From positions 140,535 through 204,534 of the forward strand of contig NZ_CP126995.1 in the NCBI RefSeq assembly GCF_030252425.1: DNA of 64,000 nt, in the 5' to 3' direction. A program made the translations under genes and the position numbers. The notes beneath the pieces were generated by a model. It saw only the letters and a list, made by a program, of their open reading frames with translations, made no database searches and was not told where the DNA came from. Positions 1 to 7,401 of this stretch are shown piece by piece. The number at the start of each line of letters is the position of its first letter. Positions within the stretch are counted from its first letter, which is position 1. Source of the DNA: Acidisoma sp. PAMC 29798 (GTDB lineage Bacteria > Pseudomonadota > Alphaproteobacteria > Acetobacterales > Acetobacteraceae).

Positions 1-2
1 GA

Positions 3-797
3 CCATCTTGCCAGATACAAACAGGAAACTACGATCAAGAGGGACTAGAACTTTTTGCGGGAGCATCTCACCCGGGAGAGTTCGATTTAATTGTAAGCCG
101 CTTAAGTTGGATGCCACATTTTCAACAAGGCTCTCAGCAGACTATGACATTCAACTGGAGCTCTGGTCCTCAGACGCTTGTCGGAACTACAGACAGCTAC
201 CTTATCCAGTTCAAACTGAATGCGTCAAATTTCCCACAATTTCTGCACGGCTTCACTTCTGGAGCATCGGTCGGCACTAATGTTCAAGGCGTGCCAACGG
301 GCCAAAATACATTCGATCTAACAGGCACATCTGCTGCAGTCGCGGCTTTAGCTAAGTGCGTACAGGACCGGGGCATCGCGCCCTTGCCATGGCCTTCGTC
401 AAATAAAACGACATCTTCGGGCGCCCCCACTAGCCCATCAAGTTCCTCATCCGTTGTGCCTCCGCCTGTTGACCAGGAAGCTCCCACGAATTCATTAGCG
501 ACAGCATCTGATATGCGTGCGTGGATGCGAGGTAGCTTTGTTATCACGGAACTCGATACGGAAGGGCTCTGCGGCATTATCCCGCTGCCGAACATACATT
601 CTGGGATTCTGCAAGTTGAGAGTGTTTTACAAAGTCGGGATGGAATGCCTCAGCTCGCAACAGAAGGCCTAGCAGACAACGCGCTTGCAGTTGCTGAACA
701 TCAGAATATGCACGATGCTTGTATAAAGGCGGCTGAACCGACAACGCTATCGACGATGTGGAACGTTATTCATGCCGGCCAACAGGCCGGTTATTGA
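3..797 (+). CDS. Hypothetical protein, 5' end outside the window
   Basis: The reading frame is open from the first bases of the window, so the visible 264 residues are the C-terminal part of a longer protein. The first internal ATG is at 111. I recognise no family. Around residues 138-160 there is a Ser/Pro/Thr-rich linker. Just before it, a short stretch (FDLTGTSAAVAALAKCV) resembles the C-terminal tails of secreted or periplasmic alphaproteobacterial proteins that end in a small helix with one cysteine. It converges on the resolvase gene with an 8-bp gap. Function unknown; the gene itself is fairly likely because of its length and lack of interruption. Confidence 0.5.
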   Translation, partial: PSCQIQTGNYDQEGLELFAGASHPGEFDLIVSRLSWMPHFQQGSQQTMTFNWSSGPQTLVGTTDSYLIQFKLNASNFPQFLHGFTSGASVGTNVQGVPTGQNTFDLTGTSAAVAALAKCVQDRGIAPLPWPSSNKTTSSGAPTSPSSSSSVVPPPVDQEAPTNSLATASDMRAWMRGSFVITELDTEGLCGIIPLPNIHSGILQVESVLQSRDGMPQLATEGLADNALAVAEHQNMHDACIKAAEPTTLSTMWNVIHAGQQAGY

Positions 798-805
798 CAC
801 TGACA

Positions 806-1426
806 CTACTTTTCCTGCGGCAATTTTTTGGTCTGACGTTCTGACTTTTTCGTTGCATCGACCTGTTCGAGGCGGGCCTTAGCAACCAGACGAGAGACTG
901 TCGCGGCACTGATTTTCCAGAGCCGCGCCGTGTCAGCCATTGTTCTCTTGCCGCTCAAGACATCTTCAATGGCCGCGTCAGCTTGTGGTCCGCTTAACTT
1001 TCGGGGGCGGCCGCCAATCCTCCCCTCGCTGCGAGCTGACGCTAGGCCAGAGCGGGTTCGCTCCCGGATCATTGCTCGTTCAAATTCTGCGAATGCACCG
1101 ACCATATGCATCATCATGCGGCCGGCGGCGGTGGTGGTATCGACAGATTCAGTCAGTGACTTAAAACCGGCGCCACCTTTTGCGATCCGCTCCATAATGT
1201 GGAGCACATCCTTGAGCGAGCGAGAGAGTCGGTCAAGCTTCCACACAACAATCGTATCACCATGCCGAAGCTGGTCGAGAAGGCGATGCAGCTCCGGCCG
1301 GTCCCAGCGGCCGCCAGACGCGATTTCCTCAAAGATGCGATCGCAGCCCGCCGCCTTCAGGGCTTTAGCCTGGGCCGTGTTGGTTTGATCGTCTCCTTTG
1401 GAGACGCGAGCATATCCAAGAAGCAA
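806..1426 (-). CDS. Serine recombinase, Tn3-resolvase/invertase family
   Basis: A 206-residue small serine recombinase. The N-terminal catalytic domain begins MLLGYARVS, placing the nucleophilic serine at residue 9. The conserved WKLDRLSRS segment and the arginine-rich region AEFERAMIRERT follow, and a C-terminal helix-turn-helix starts after the linker IGGRPRKLS. The length matches the family (about 180-210). The start is supported by an AAAGGGGA ribosome-binding site just upstream. Enzymes of this family cut and rejoin DNA at paired res or inversion sites to resolve plasmid dimers or transposon cointegrates. A candidate binding region lies directly upstream at 1456-1557. It probably acts as the resolution system of this mobile replicon. 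Confidence 0.9.
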   Translation of the reverse strand: MLLGYARVSKGDDQTNTAQAKALKAAGCDRIFEEIASGGRWDRPELHRLLDQLRHGDTIVVWKLDRLSRSLKDVLHIMERIAKGGAGFKSLTESVDTTTAAGRMMMHMVGAFAEFERAMIRERTRSGLASARSEGRIGGRPRKLSGPQADAAIEDVLSGKRTMADTARLWKISAATVSRLVAKARLEQVDATKKSERQTKKLPQEK

Positions 1427-1455
1427 TGTCCGGTCCCCTTTCGCCGTACAAAAAC

Positions 1456-1557
1456 GTCCGTTATTGAATGCAGGTCGGACCTCACAGAAAATCGTGGCAA
1501 AATGCCGTGCAAAAAGGTATTACGAAACCTATGTCAATGGCAACGGGTTTTTGCACG
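1456..1557. promoter_or_regulatory. Candidate res / recombinase-binding region
   Basis: Between the resolvase start and the next gene are two inverted repeats. GTCCG (1456-1460) pairs with CGGAC (1476-1480), spanning 25 bp, the size of a resolvase dimer subsite. CGTGCAAAAA (1506-1515) pairs exactly with TTTTTGCACG (1548-1557). Resolvases normally bind two or three such imperfect palindromes next to their own gene, which also gives autoregulation. Assignment as res is inference from position and symmetry. Confidence 0.45.
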
Positions 1558-1576
1558 TTGAAAGGTGGGAAGTGAG

Positions 1577-1888
1577 ATGGGTGTGCTAAGAGCTATTGCG
1601 GCTGCGTTCGTGGCCTATATCTCTGTGCTGCTTGCCGTGCTCCTGACGCCGATCTTGATTCTGCTGTGTCTTTGGACCGGGCTTTGCATTTTCGCGGCCG
1701 TGTTTATGTTTTTGTTCTGGCTCTTGGTCACTCACCAGACCCGCACGCTCTATAGTGCCGTCTATATGGCGGCATGGGGCTTTCCACCGATGCTGCTGGC
1801 CAGCCTAGTAGGCTACTATGGCGAGCAAATTCGCGCCCGCCGTAGGGCGCCGCTGTTGACGCTGCACGGCGATGCGCCGTTTCACTAA
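1577..1888 (+). CDS. Small inner-membrane protein, unknown function
   Basis: A 103-residue protein starting MGVLRAIAAAF, preceded by a good ribosome-binding site (AAAGGTGGGA) which favours this ATG over an in-frame GTG at 1565. Two long hydrophobic stretches at about residues 5-57 and a shorter one at about 65-80 predict three membrane helices. The tail is basic (RARRRAP). No family recognised. It follows the recombinase intergenic region and precedes another unknown gene on the same strand, so the two could be co-transcribed. Confidence 0.6.
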   Translation: MGVLRAIAAAFVAYISVLLAVLLTPILILLCLWTGLCIFAAVFMFLFWLLVTHQTRTLYSAVYMAAWGFPPMLLASLVGYYGEQIRARRRAPLLTLHGDAPFH

Positions 1889-1905
1889 AGAATAAAATCT
1901 AACGC

Positions 1906-1925
1906 TTGATCCTCCTTTGGATCAA
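1906..1925 (+). promoter_or_regulatory. Stem-loop just upstream of the 1942 gene
   Basis: TTGATCC (1906-1912) and GGATCAA (1919-1925) form a 7-bp stem with a 6-nt loop. It ends a few bases before the ribosome-binding site AGGAG of the next gene. It may be a weak terminator of the membrane-protein gene or a leader structure affecting translation; there is no T-run. Confidence 0.3.
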
Positions 1926-1941
1926 AACCAGGAGATGAAGC

Positions 1942-2838
1942 GTGCCCCGTTTTGTGTTTCTTCAACCACCTCGCAGCTCTGCAAACTCTATTACTTTCGA
2001 GGAGTTCTTAGGGATTACCAAGGGGCGCACAATCAGCAGTGCGGCGGCCAGTACAAAGGAAAGTCGAGGGCCAGATTTTCTGGAGCTAGGCCTGAGCAAG
2101 ACTTTTAACCTGAATATTCGAGCCGATGGCGATAAGCTCGTCGTCTCGCTGGTTTCTACGCTTAATAAAGGTGATTTTACTCCCGTCCTTCTTGAGATAA
2201 TAGGCAAGGATGAGACAGTTACGGTAGAGCTACTTGAACGTCGCCTTCATCATTTACGGCAAATATATGCAATAACATTCCTTGTTGAGGCTGGTCGTGA
2301 GACTGATGTTGCCAGCTTGCTTCGCGACTACCCATCTGCTGATCTTGAACACGATCTGGTAGCAGAGAAAGACAAGCTGGTCATCGTCGAGGCTACACCT
2401 GGTTCTCTAATTCTCTCACTCATTGCAACATCAAAGAGAGCCTATCAAGCTCTTCTTTATACCTGCGCAGTTCCATTTGCGCAGGGTCGGGAGGCCCTTC
2501 TAGGACGAGTTACGGCAGGGACGGCGCTCGCGAAGTTGGAGGTTCAGGCGAAGACGCAGGATATACGTTTGAAGGGTGCAAATGGTGTGATCGATCTTGC
2601 AAAAAAGATCGAGAGCATCAAAGACGAGGATACGCGAGAGCTGATTAGGAAAAGGCTTTTCGCTGAAATGGACGGGCTTACGTCTAGTGAGGTGCCTGCC
2701 TCAAAGACACCTGCGATTGCTCATAGCCCCGACCTTGGTAGTCCACTTGTAATCGACAACCCTCCGTCCCCCGTACAATCTTCTGATGAACGAAAGAGAA
2801 AAGTCGCAAGGCCGAAGAAGCAAGGTGCAAAAAATTAG
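1942..2838 (+). CDS. Hypothetical protein with basic C-terminal tail
   Basis: 298 residues from a GTG start at 1942, placed 8-9 nt after AGGAG. No family recognised. The body (about residues 45-235) is a mix of beta-like and amphipathic helical segments. Residues 240-280 are Pro/Ser-rich and probably disordered. The tail is strongly basic (DERKRKVARPKKQ), which would suit nucleic-acid binding. There is no signal peptide or membrane helix, so it should be cytoplasmic. A strong terminator follows 140 bp downstream. AT content is higher than in the trb genes, suggesting a different origin. Confidence 0.6.
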   Translation: MPRFVFLQPPRSSANSITFEEFLGITKGRTISSAAASTKESRGPDFLELGLSKTFNLNIRADGDKLVVSLVSTLNKGDFTPVLLEIIGKDETVTVELLERRLHHLRQIYAITFLVEAGRETDVASLLRDYPSADLEHDLVAEKDKLVIVEATPGSLILSLIATSKRAYQALLYTCAVPFAQGREALLGRVTAGTALAKLEVQAKTQDIRLKGANGVIDLAKKIESIKDEDTRELIRKRLFAEMDGLTSSEVPASKTPAIAHSPDLGSPLVIDNPPSPVQSSDERKRKVARPKKQGAKN

Positions 2839-2980
2839 ACCGTATCGACCGAGTGATTGCCAACGCACCTATGACGAAGAGTATTGAATACTCAGGATGC
2901 GGACGGCGGAGGATCTTTGAAAACCCAAGGTCGGTTATCGGGTCGGTGGGAGTTCTGCTCGATGCTATCGCAATCAGTGA

Positions 2981-3018
2981 AAGGGGCCTGTCAGCGACAG
3001 GCCCCTTCTTCTTTCTGT
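2981..3018 (+). terminator. Strong rho-independent terminator
   Basis: AAGGGGCCTGTC (2981-2992) and GACAGGCCCCTT (2996-3007) form a perfect 12-bp stem closed by a 3-nt loop, followed by a pyrimidine-rich CTTCTTTCT. It ends transcription of the plus-strand hypothetical gene and also insulates it from the trbI fragment on the other strand. Confidence 0.8.
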
Positions 3019-3029
3019 GGGCAACTTTA

Positions 3030-3206
3030 TCAGTTGTTACGACCAGGCGCCCCATAAGTGAGCGGCTGCATCCCCATCCACCGCTGCAACACCATGTCTT
3101 TCGTGACCATGATGTTGAACAGGTAGCCATTTCGGATTTTTAGCGTGGGTTGAATGTCGAGGCCGCGTGAATTGAGCATCGTGCCAACCGTGTTCGCCTG
3201 CTGGCC
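3030..3206 (-). pseudogene. Diverged trbI (virB10) 3'-end fragment
   Basis: On the minus strand this stretch encodes the last 55-60 residues of a TrbI/VirB10-type protein, ending LTYGAPGRNN, against LTYGAPGRSN in the intact trbI at 5588. The nucleotide match runs from the stop codon to about 3206 with scattered substitutions, so it is a related but not identical copy, not a recent duplication. Upstream sequence is unrelated. It marks the left border of the segment carrying the AbiE cassette. Confidence 0.8.
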
Positions 3207-3320
3207 TGGCGAGACAGCGGCAGGCCCACCTCGTGGACAATCCTCTCGTTGATCCGAGAGCCGGTTTGGCTATTGAGCCAAATCCGAAGCCTGCCTTAGC
3301 GAATCCGACGATAGTCGAAC

Positions 3321-3349
3321 TCGACAATGGTTTGCAAAACCCATAAAAT
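3321..3349 (+). promoter_or_regulatory. Candidate promoter of the AbiE cassette
   Basis: TCGACA (3321-3326) and TAAAAT (3344-3349) are separated by exactly 17 bp, a good sigma-70 arrangement. The expected transcription start falls at or next to the ATG at 3357, so the message could be leaderless. No ribosome-binding site is visible before 3357. Confidence 0.4.
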
Positions 3350-3356
3350 GCTAAGC

Positions 3357-4145
3357 ATGGATGTGCGTTCGGGCGGGAAGCTAAACCGACTTCAGCAGGA
3401 GCTACCCGAGGGACTTCTGGCCGATGCCGCTTGGATGGAGGCCCACGGCTACTCGTCGGCCCTGCGTAGCCAATATGTTCGCGCGGGCTGGCTGGAGAGC
3501 CCGACCAGACGCGTCTATCGCCGCTCGCGAATGCCGCTGACCTGGCAGCAGGTGGCCATTTCTCTCCAGCAGGTGTTGGACCTACCGCTGACCATCGGCG
3601 GGCGCACCGCGCTGGAGCAGCAGGGTTATGCCCACTACCTTTCGACAGCCATGCGTGAAGTCCACCTTTATGGGCCAAAGCGGCCGCCGACCTGGCTGGC
3701 AAACCTACCGCTCGACGTGACCTTTCATTGGCACAACAGCCTGCGGCTGTTTCCCGGCGATGCAGACGCGGCGCCCGAGCCCAGCCCCGTCATGCTCAGC
3801 GCTGGCGGCCTAATCATGCCCATTCGCTATTCCAGCAAGGAGCGCGCCGTTCTCGAACTGCTCGACGAGCTGCCCGAGCATGAAAGCTTCCATCAGGCCG
3901 ACGCCTTGATGGAAGGGATGAGCGATTTAAGCCCGCGCCGCTTGCAAACCCAGCTGGAGGCTTGCGCCAGCGTGAAGGTGAAGCGGCTCTTTCTTTTCTT
4001 CGCAGACCGCCACCGCCATGCGTGGCGACCCCGGCTTGATGTATCCCGCGTCAATCTGGGTTCGGGCAAGCGCGTCCTCGCCAAAGGCGGCAAGCTCGAT
4101 CCGCGCTACAACATCACTGTGCCGTCCGATCTTGGAGGTCCGTGA
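3357..4145 (+). CDS. AbiEi-family antitoxin / transcriptional repressor
   Basis: 262 residues from ATG 3357; in-frame ATGs at 3327 and 3348 are alternatives. The N-terminal part resembles the winged-helix domain of AbiEi antitoxins (SSALRSQYVRAGWLESPTR) and is followed by the larger AbiEi C-terminal domain. In type IV toxin-antitoxin systems AbiEi represses the operon and counteracts the nucleotidyltransferase toxin without stable binding. It overlaps the toxin gene by 4 bp (GTGA), the usual antitoxin-first order. The cassette is inserted beside the trb operon and may serve plasmid maintenance or phage abortive infection. Confidence 0.85.
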   Translation: MDVRSGGKLNRLQQELPEGLLADAAWMEAHGYSSALRSQYVRAGWLESPTRRVYRRSRMPLTWQQVAISLQQVLDLPLTIGGRTALEQQGYAHYLSTAMREVHLYGPKRPPTWLANLPLDVTFHWHNSLRLFPGDADAAPEPSPVMLSAGGLIMPIRYSSKERAVLELLDELPEHESFHQADALMEGMSDLSPRRLQTQLEACASVKVKRLFLFFADRHRHAWRPRLDVSRVNLGSGKRVLAKGGKLDPRYNITVPSDLGGP

Positions 4146-5068
4146 AGTTCATGGCCTTTCTGGACACATACCGGCAGCAGGTCGCCTTGCTCATTCGCGT
4201 CCTTCCTTTCGTGGCGGGGGAGCGGGCTTTCGCGCTCAAGGGCGGCACCGCGATCAACCTGTTCGTGCGCGACATGCCGCGCCTCTCCGTGGACATTGAC
4301 CTGACCTATCTGCCAGTCGAAAATCGGGCCACGTCGCTCGCGGCGATCGACGCCGCCATGCTGCGAATCAAGGGGCAGATCGAGCAGGGCATCCCAAACG
4401 CGAGGGTCAATCCTTCGCGTTCGGCTGACGAGAACATCGTCACCAAGCTGATCGTTCGGGCGAATGGCGTGCAGATCAAGATCGAGGTGACACCTGTGCT
4501 CCGGGGTGCAGTCTATGATCCCGCTGTGATGAGCGTGGTTCCCGCTGTCGAAGACGCCTTCGGCTTCGCCGAAACGCAGATCGTATCCTTTCCCGACCTC
4601 TATGCGGGCAAGATCGTGGCGGCCCTCGACCGCCAGCACCCGCGTGACCTATTCGACGTGCGCGCCCTGTTGGAAAACGAGGGTATCAGCGACGAGTTGC
4701 GTCGTGCCTTCCTGGTTTACGTGATCAGCCACAACCGCCCAATGGCCGAAGTTCTCGCCCCGACACGTAAGCCTCTGCGCGAGGAATTCGTGCGAGGCTT
4801 CGCCGGTATGACGCAGGAGCCCGTCGCCCTTGAGGGACTTGAGGCCGCGCGGGAAGCGATCATCGTCGCGATGGTCGCCAACATGCCTGAGGATCATCGG
4901 CGCTTCCTTGTCAGCTTCAAGCGCAGCGAACCGGATTGGAAGCTTTTCGGGATACCAGAGGTCGAGCATCTGCCCGCTGTCATGTGGAAGCAGCACAACC
5001 TGGCCAAGCTGCCCCATTTAAAGCGTAGCGAGTTGGTCGATGCACTGAAACGCGTTCTTTTTCCCTGA
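4142..5068 (+). CDS. AbiEii/AbiGii-family nucleotidyltransferase toxin
   Basis: 308 residues starting at a GTG that overlaps the antitoxin stop. The nucleotidyltransferase signature is clear near residues 33-55: ALKGGTAINLF followed by the paired aspartates in SVDIDLTYL. Further conserved parts are IKIEVTP and DLYAGKIVAALDRQHPRDLFD. Members transfer nucleotides to RNA (AbiEii-like toxins have been shown to modify tRNA acceptor ends), halting growth. Length is typical. All catalytic residues I can see are present, so the toxin should be active and to depend on the adjacent antitoxin. Confidence 0.88.
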   Translation: MKFMAFLDTYRQQVALLIRVLPFVAGERAFALKGGTAINLFVRDMPRLSVDIDLTYLPVENRATSLAAIDAAMLRIKGQIEQGIPNARVNPSRSADENIVTKLIVRANGVQIKIEVTPVLRGAVYDPAVMSVVPAVEDAFGFAETQIVSFPDLYAGKIVAALDRQHPRDLFDVRALLENEGISDELRRAFLVYVISHNRPMAEVLAPTRKPLREEFVRGFAGMTQEPVALEGLEAAREAIIVAMVANMPEDHRRFLVSFKRSEPDWKLFGIPEVEHLPAVMWKQHNLAKLPHLKRSELVDALKRVLFP

Positions 5069-5182
5069 TCGCGACGCCATTGAGGGGGCGTGTACTTTTG
5101 CGATGCTGACGCTCAGTTATCTTGGCGGTCCTATAAGATAATCTTTGTTGTCATCGGGAAGGCCCGCGCGGCGGACAAAGCG

Positions 5183-5212
5183 TTGTGGTTGTGGTTGTGG
5201 TTGTGGTCGTGG
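5183..5212 (+). repeat. TTGTGG hexamer repeat
   Basis: Four exact TTGTGG units followed by TCGTGG. In one frame it would encode alternating Leu and Trp. It lies in a non-coding gap of about 210 bp after the toxin gene, in which I see no other gene. Such a tract is prone to slippage. Confidence 0.8.
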
Positions 5213-5224
5213 AGGAGGCAATAT

Positions 5225-5259
5225 AGCCCCCTCAGGCGGCTGCTGCCGCGAAGGGGGCT
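5225..5259. terminator. Long hairpin downstream of the AbiE cassette
   Basis: AGCCCCCT (5225-5232) pairs with AGGGGGCT (5252-5259) and inside it GCGGC pairs with GCCGC around a TGCT loop. No T-run follows on either strand, so it is either a T-less terminator of the toxin-antitoxin transcript or a mobile-element end. Confidence 0.4.
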
Positions 5260-5280
5260 GGGGCCGCAAGCCGCGAGTAT

Positions 5281-5512
5281 ATTCAAACGCCTTGAAATCG
5301 ACCTAGGAGCCGCAGTCCGCGATGGCACGCGCCGACGATTTGCTTATGCCTGCCCCGATTGGAGCGAGAATGGTCATTTTCACATCGGAGGCTTAATCGG
5401 TGCGTCTCTCTGCAACCGGTGCCTTACAGCGGGATGGATAGAGCGCGACGCCGCAACGCGCGGGGTCAAGATTACAGAACTTGGGAAGTCCTCTCTGGAT
5501 TGGCTGATGTAA
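5281..5512 (+). pseudogene. C-terminal remnant of an ArsR-type regulator
   Basis: The 76 encoded residues contain the pattern ACPDWSE, GLIGASLCNRCLTAGWIER and KITELGKSSL. This matches the conserved C-terminal extension of ArsR-type winged-helix repressors (DWSER..HLGGALGAAL..R..E.GW..R). The DNA-binding half is absent; the upstream sequence is the TTGTGG repeat and a hairpin. An open frame does extend back to 5090, but its first half has no resemblance to this family. It is best read as a broken gene end. Confidence 0.5.
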
Positions 5513-5536
5513 TTTCAGCTCTTCATCGGCCAAAGG

Positions 5537-5570
5537 AACAGGCCGCCCCCAAGCTGAGACCGGCCTGTTT
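5537..5570. terminator. Terminator-like hairpin between ArsR remnant and trbI
   Basis: AACAGGCC (5537-5544) pairs with GGCCTGTT (5562-5569). It sits 18 bp beyond the trbI stop codon on the minus strand and 25 bp beyond the remnant on the plus strand, so it could end the trb operon transcript as well as the converging one. Confidence 0.5.
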
Positions 5571-5587
5571 ACTGCATTTCCTGACGG

Positions 5588-6964
5588 TCAGTTGCTGCGG
5601 CCGGGCGCGCCGTAGGTTAGCGGCTGCATCCCCGCCCAGGGCTGCAACACCATGTCTTTCGTGACCATGATGTTGAACAGGTAGCCATTTCGGATTTTGA
5701 GCGTGGGTTGAATGTCGAGGCCGCGTGAAATGAGCATCGTGCCAACCGTGTTCGCCTGTTGCCCGAGAGATGCAGCCAGGATTTGCGTCGAGCTCACCGT
5801 GCCGCTTGAGTTGTTCTGCGGCTGGCTGAGCTGCGCGCCGGCCGAGAATAGGCTCGCCAGGATCGCGGAGCCGAAGACGCGCAGATAGTGATTATTCACC
5901 TCATCGTTGAACCCGGCATAGCCTCCCACATCCGAGCCCGGCATTTGGCCGAGGTCGATGCTATCGCCGTTGGGGTAGATGAGGCGGTTCCAGGCGACGA
6001 GCACCCGCGTTTGCCCATAGGTGACGGCGCTGGAGTACACACCCACCAGGCGCGAGCCCTGCGGGATCAGCAGATATTTTCCAGTGGCCGTGTCGTAGAC
6101 GTTCTCCCGGACCTGACCGATGATTTCGCCGGGGAGATCGGAGTTGATGCCGCCGATCATGGTTGCGGGGATGACGGTCCCGGCGATCACCTCATAGGGC
6201 GATTTGGGGTGCTGAATTCCGGCGTTCAGGTAGTCGTCGCTGCCCGTGCTGCCTTGCTGCGCGAGAAACTCCGTCTTACCGGTCTGATCGTTGGCTTTCG
6301 GATTGGCCGGCGGGACGCTAACGCCGCCACCAAAGAGCCCGCCCAGGCCACCATAGGCCGGGATATAGCCGCCTCCCCCGACCCCGCTGCCTCCGCCGCC
6401 GGTATTGCCTCCACCAGCCTGCGCCACCTGCTGCGGTGCGCTGTTCGCTGGCAGACTGGTGACACCGCTTGTTGAGGCAGGCGCCTGCGGCATCTGAAGG
6501 CCGGAGCCAGATGCATTCACATTGGCGCTGGCGCCGATCGCCGTGACCTCGGCCTGATAATGGGCCGTATTGATCGCCTCTCTCCGCTGCTCATAGTCGG
6601 TCCAGGCCTGCAATTGTGCTTGTTCCACCGGATTGAGCTGACGATTTGGCTGCTGTTGCGGTGAGGCCGGCGCGGACGCCAGAGCCGAAGGCTGCCGGGC
6701 TTGCTGAATAAGGCCCGAGCTTGGGGCGTTTGCGAGCGCCGATGAAGCGCTGCCGGCTTGAGGCGTCGTATTGCTGCTGGACCCTTCCCTGGCCTGTTCA
6801 TTTTCGATGCGCTGATGGAAGGTGTAGATCACGGCCAAGATGATAACGACGCAGACCGCGAAGAGGATCATCATCGGAATACGATTGAGGCGTCGGACGC
6901 CTCGGCCGCCGGCCAGACGCGGCGCGGCGCTCGGGGAGCTATTCGGATCTAGGTTTCCGCTCAT
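5588..6964 (-). CDS. trbI: TrbI/VirB10 conjugal transfer protein
   Basis: 458 residues. A short cytoplasmic N-terminus with a basic stretch is followed by one membrane helix (about residues 29-49), a long Gln/Ala/Pro- and Gly-rich periplasmic region (to about 225) and the conserved TrbI/VirB10 beta-barrel domain (KSPYEVIAGTVIPATMIGGI onward, through VLVAWNRLIYPNGDSI). VirB10-type proteins span both membranes and couple ATP energy to channel opening. It starts 4 bp inside the end of trbH and is the last gene of the operon. A diverged copy of its 3' end lies at 3030-3206. Confidence 0.93.
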   Translation of the reverse strand: MSGNLDPNSSPSAAPRLAGGRGVRRLNRIPMMILFAVCVVIILAVIYTFHQRIENEQAREGSSSNTTPQAGSASSALANAPSSGLIQQARQPSALASAPASPQQQPNRQLNPVEQAQLQAWTDYEQRREAINTAHYQAEVTAIGASANVNASGSGLQMPQAPASTSGVTSLPANSAPQQVAQAGGGNTGGGGSGVGGGGYIPAYGGLGGLFGGGVSVPPANPKANDQTGKTEFLAQQGSTGSDDYLNAGIQHPKSPYEVIAGTVIPATMIGGINSDLPGEIIGQVRENVYDTATGKYLLIPQGSRLVGVYSSAVTYGQTRVLVAWNRLIYPNGDSIDLGQMPGSDVGGYAGFNDEVNNHYLRVFGSAILASLFSAGAQLSQPQNNSSGTVSSTQILAASLGQQANTVGTMLISRGLDIQPTLKIRNGYLFNIMVTKDMVLQPWAGMQPLTYGAPGRSN

Positions 6965-7401
6965 TGTGCCGCCTCCCTCACAACGAAGGGCGAGCTGGGC
7001 TGTAGGATGCCTAATGTGTCGCGGCCGAAGAACGTCCCGGCTTCTCGGGGGCCATAGTCGATCGAGACCACACAGCCGCCGAAGTTTTGGGAGACAGTTA
7101 GGCGAACCGGGACCGCGCCGGCCGCGCCAGAGGTGGGTTGTGCAACGGCAAACCCTTGTGCGCGCAGATCGGCCGAAAGCTGGTCGAGAAGGGGCGAGCT
7201 TCCTGAGGCGATCGGCTGGATCATGAGGGTGGTGCGACCAGGGGGCAGTGTTGCCCCAAGGTAAGAGGAGACCGCTGTAGCGATGACCTCGTTATCGGTC
7301 GGAGTGCCAGACGCCACATACGAGGCGTTCGGCGGGGTGGCGCAGCCGGCCAGCCCGAGGGCGAGACCAATGCCGAGCGCCAGACCACGGGGGCTTGGCA
7401 T
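6961..7401 (-). CDS. trbH: TrbH-like outer-membrane lipoprotein
   Basis: 146 residues beginning with a lipoprotein signal peptide and the lipobox LAGC, so the mature protein is attached through the cysteine at residue 19. Position between trbG and trbI and size match TrbH of IncP/Ti transfer systems, thought to be the VirB7-like lipoprotein of the outer-membrane core. Its stop overlaps the trbI start by 4 bp, and its ATG abuts the end of trbG. Sequence conservation in this family is low; the assignment rests on the lipobox and gene order. Confidence 0.8.
   Translation of the reverse strand: MPSPRGLALGIGLALGLAGCATPPNASYVASGTPTDNEVIATAVSSYLGATLPPGRTTLMIQPIASGSSPLLDQLSADLRAQGFAVAQPTSGAAGAVPVRLTVSQNFGGCVVSIDYGPREAGTFFGRDTLGILQPSSPFVVREAAQ

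Noticed and set aside
2853..3143. A 96-codon plus-strand frame between the 298-residue gene and the AbiE region.
   Set aside because: It runs through the strong terminator at 2981-3007 and the antisense of the trbI fragment.
5183..5212. TTGTGG repeats as a CRISPR-like array.
   Set aside because: Six-base tandem units without spacers; a simple microsatellite.
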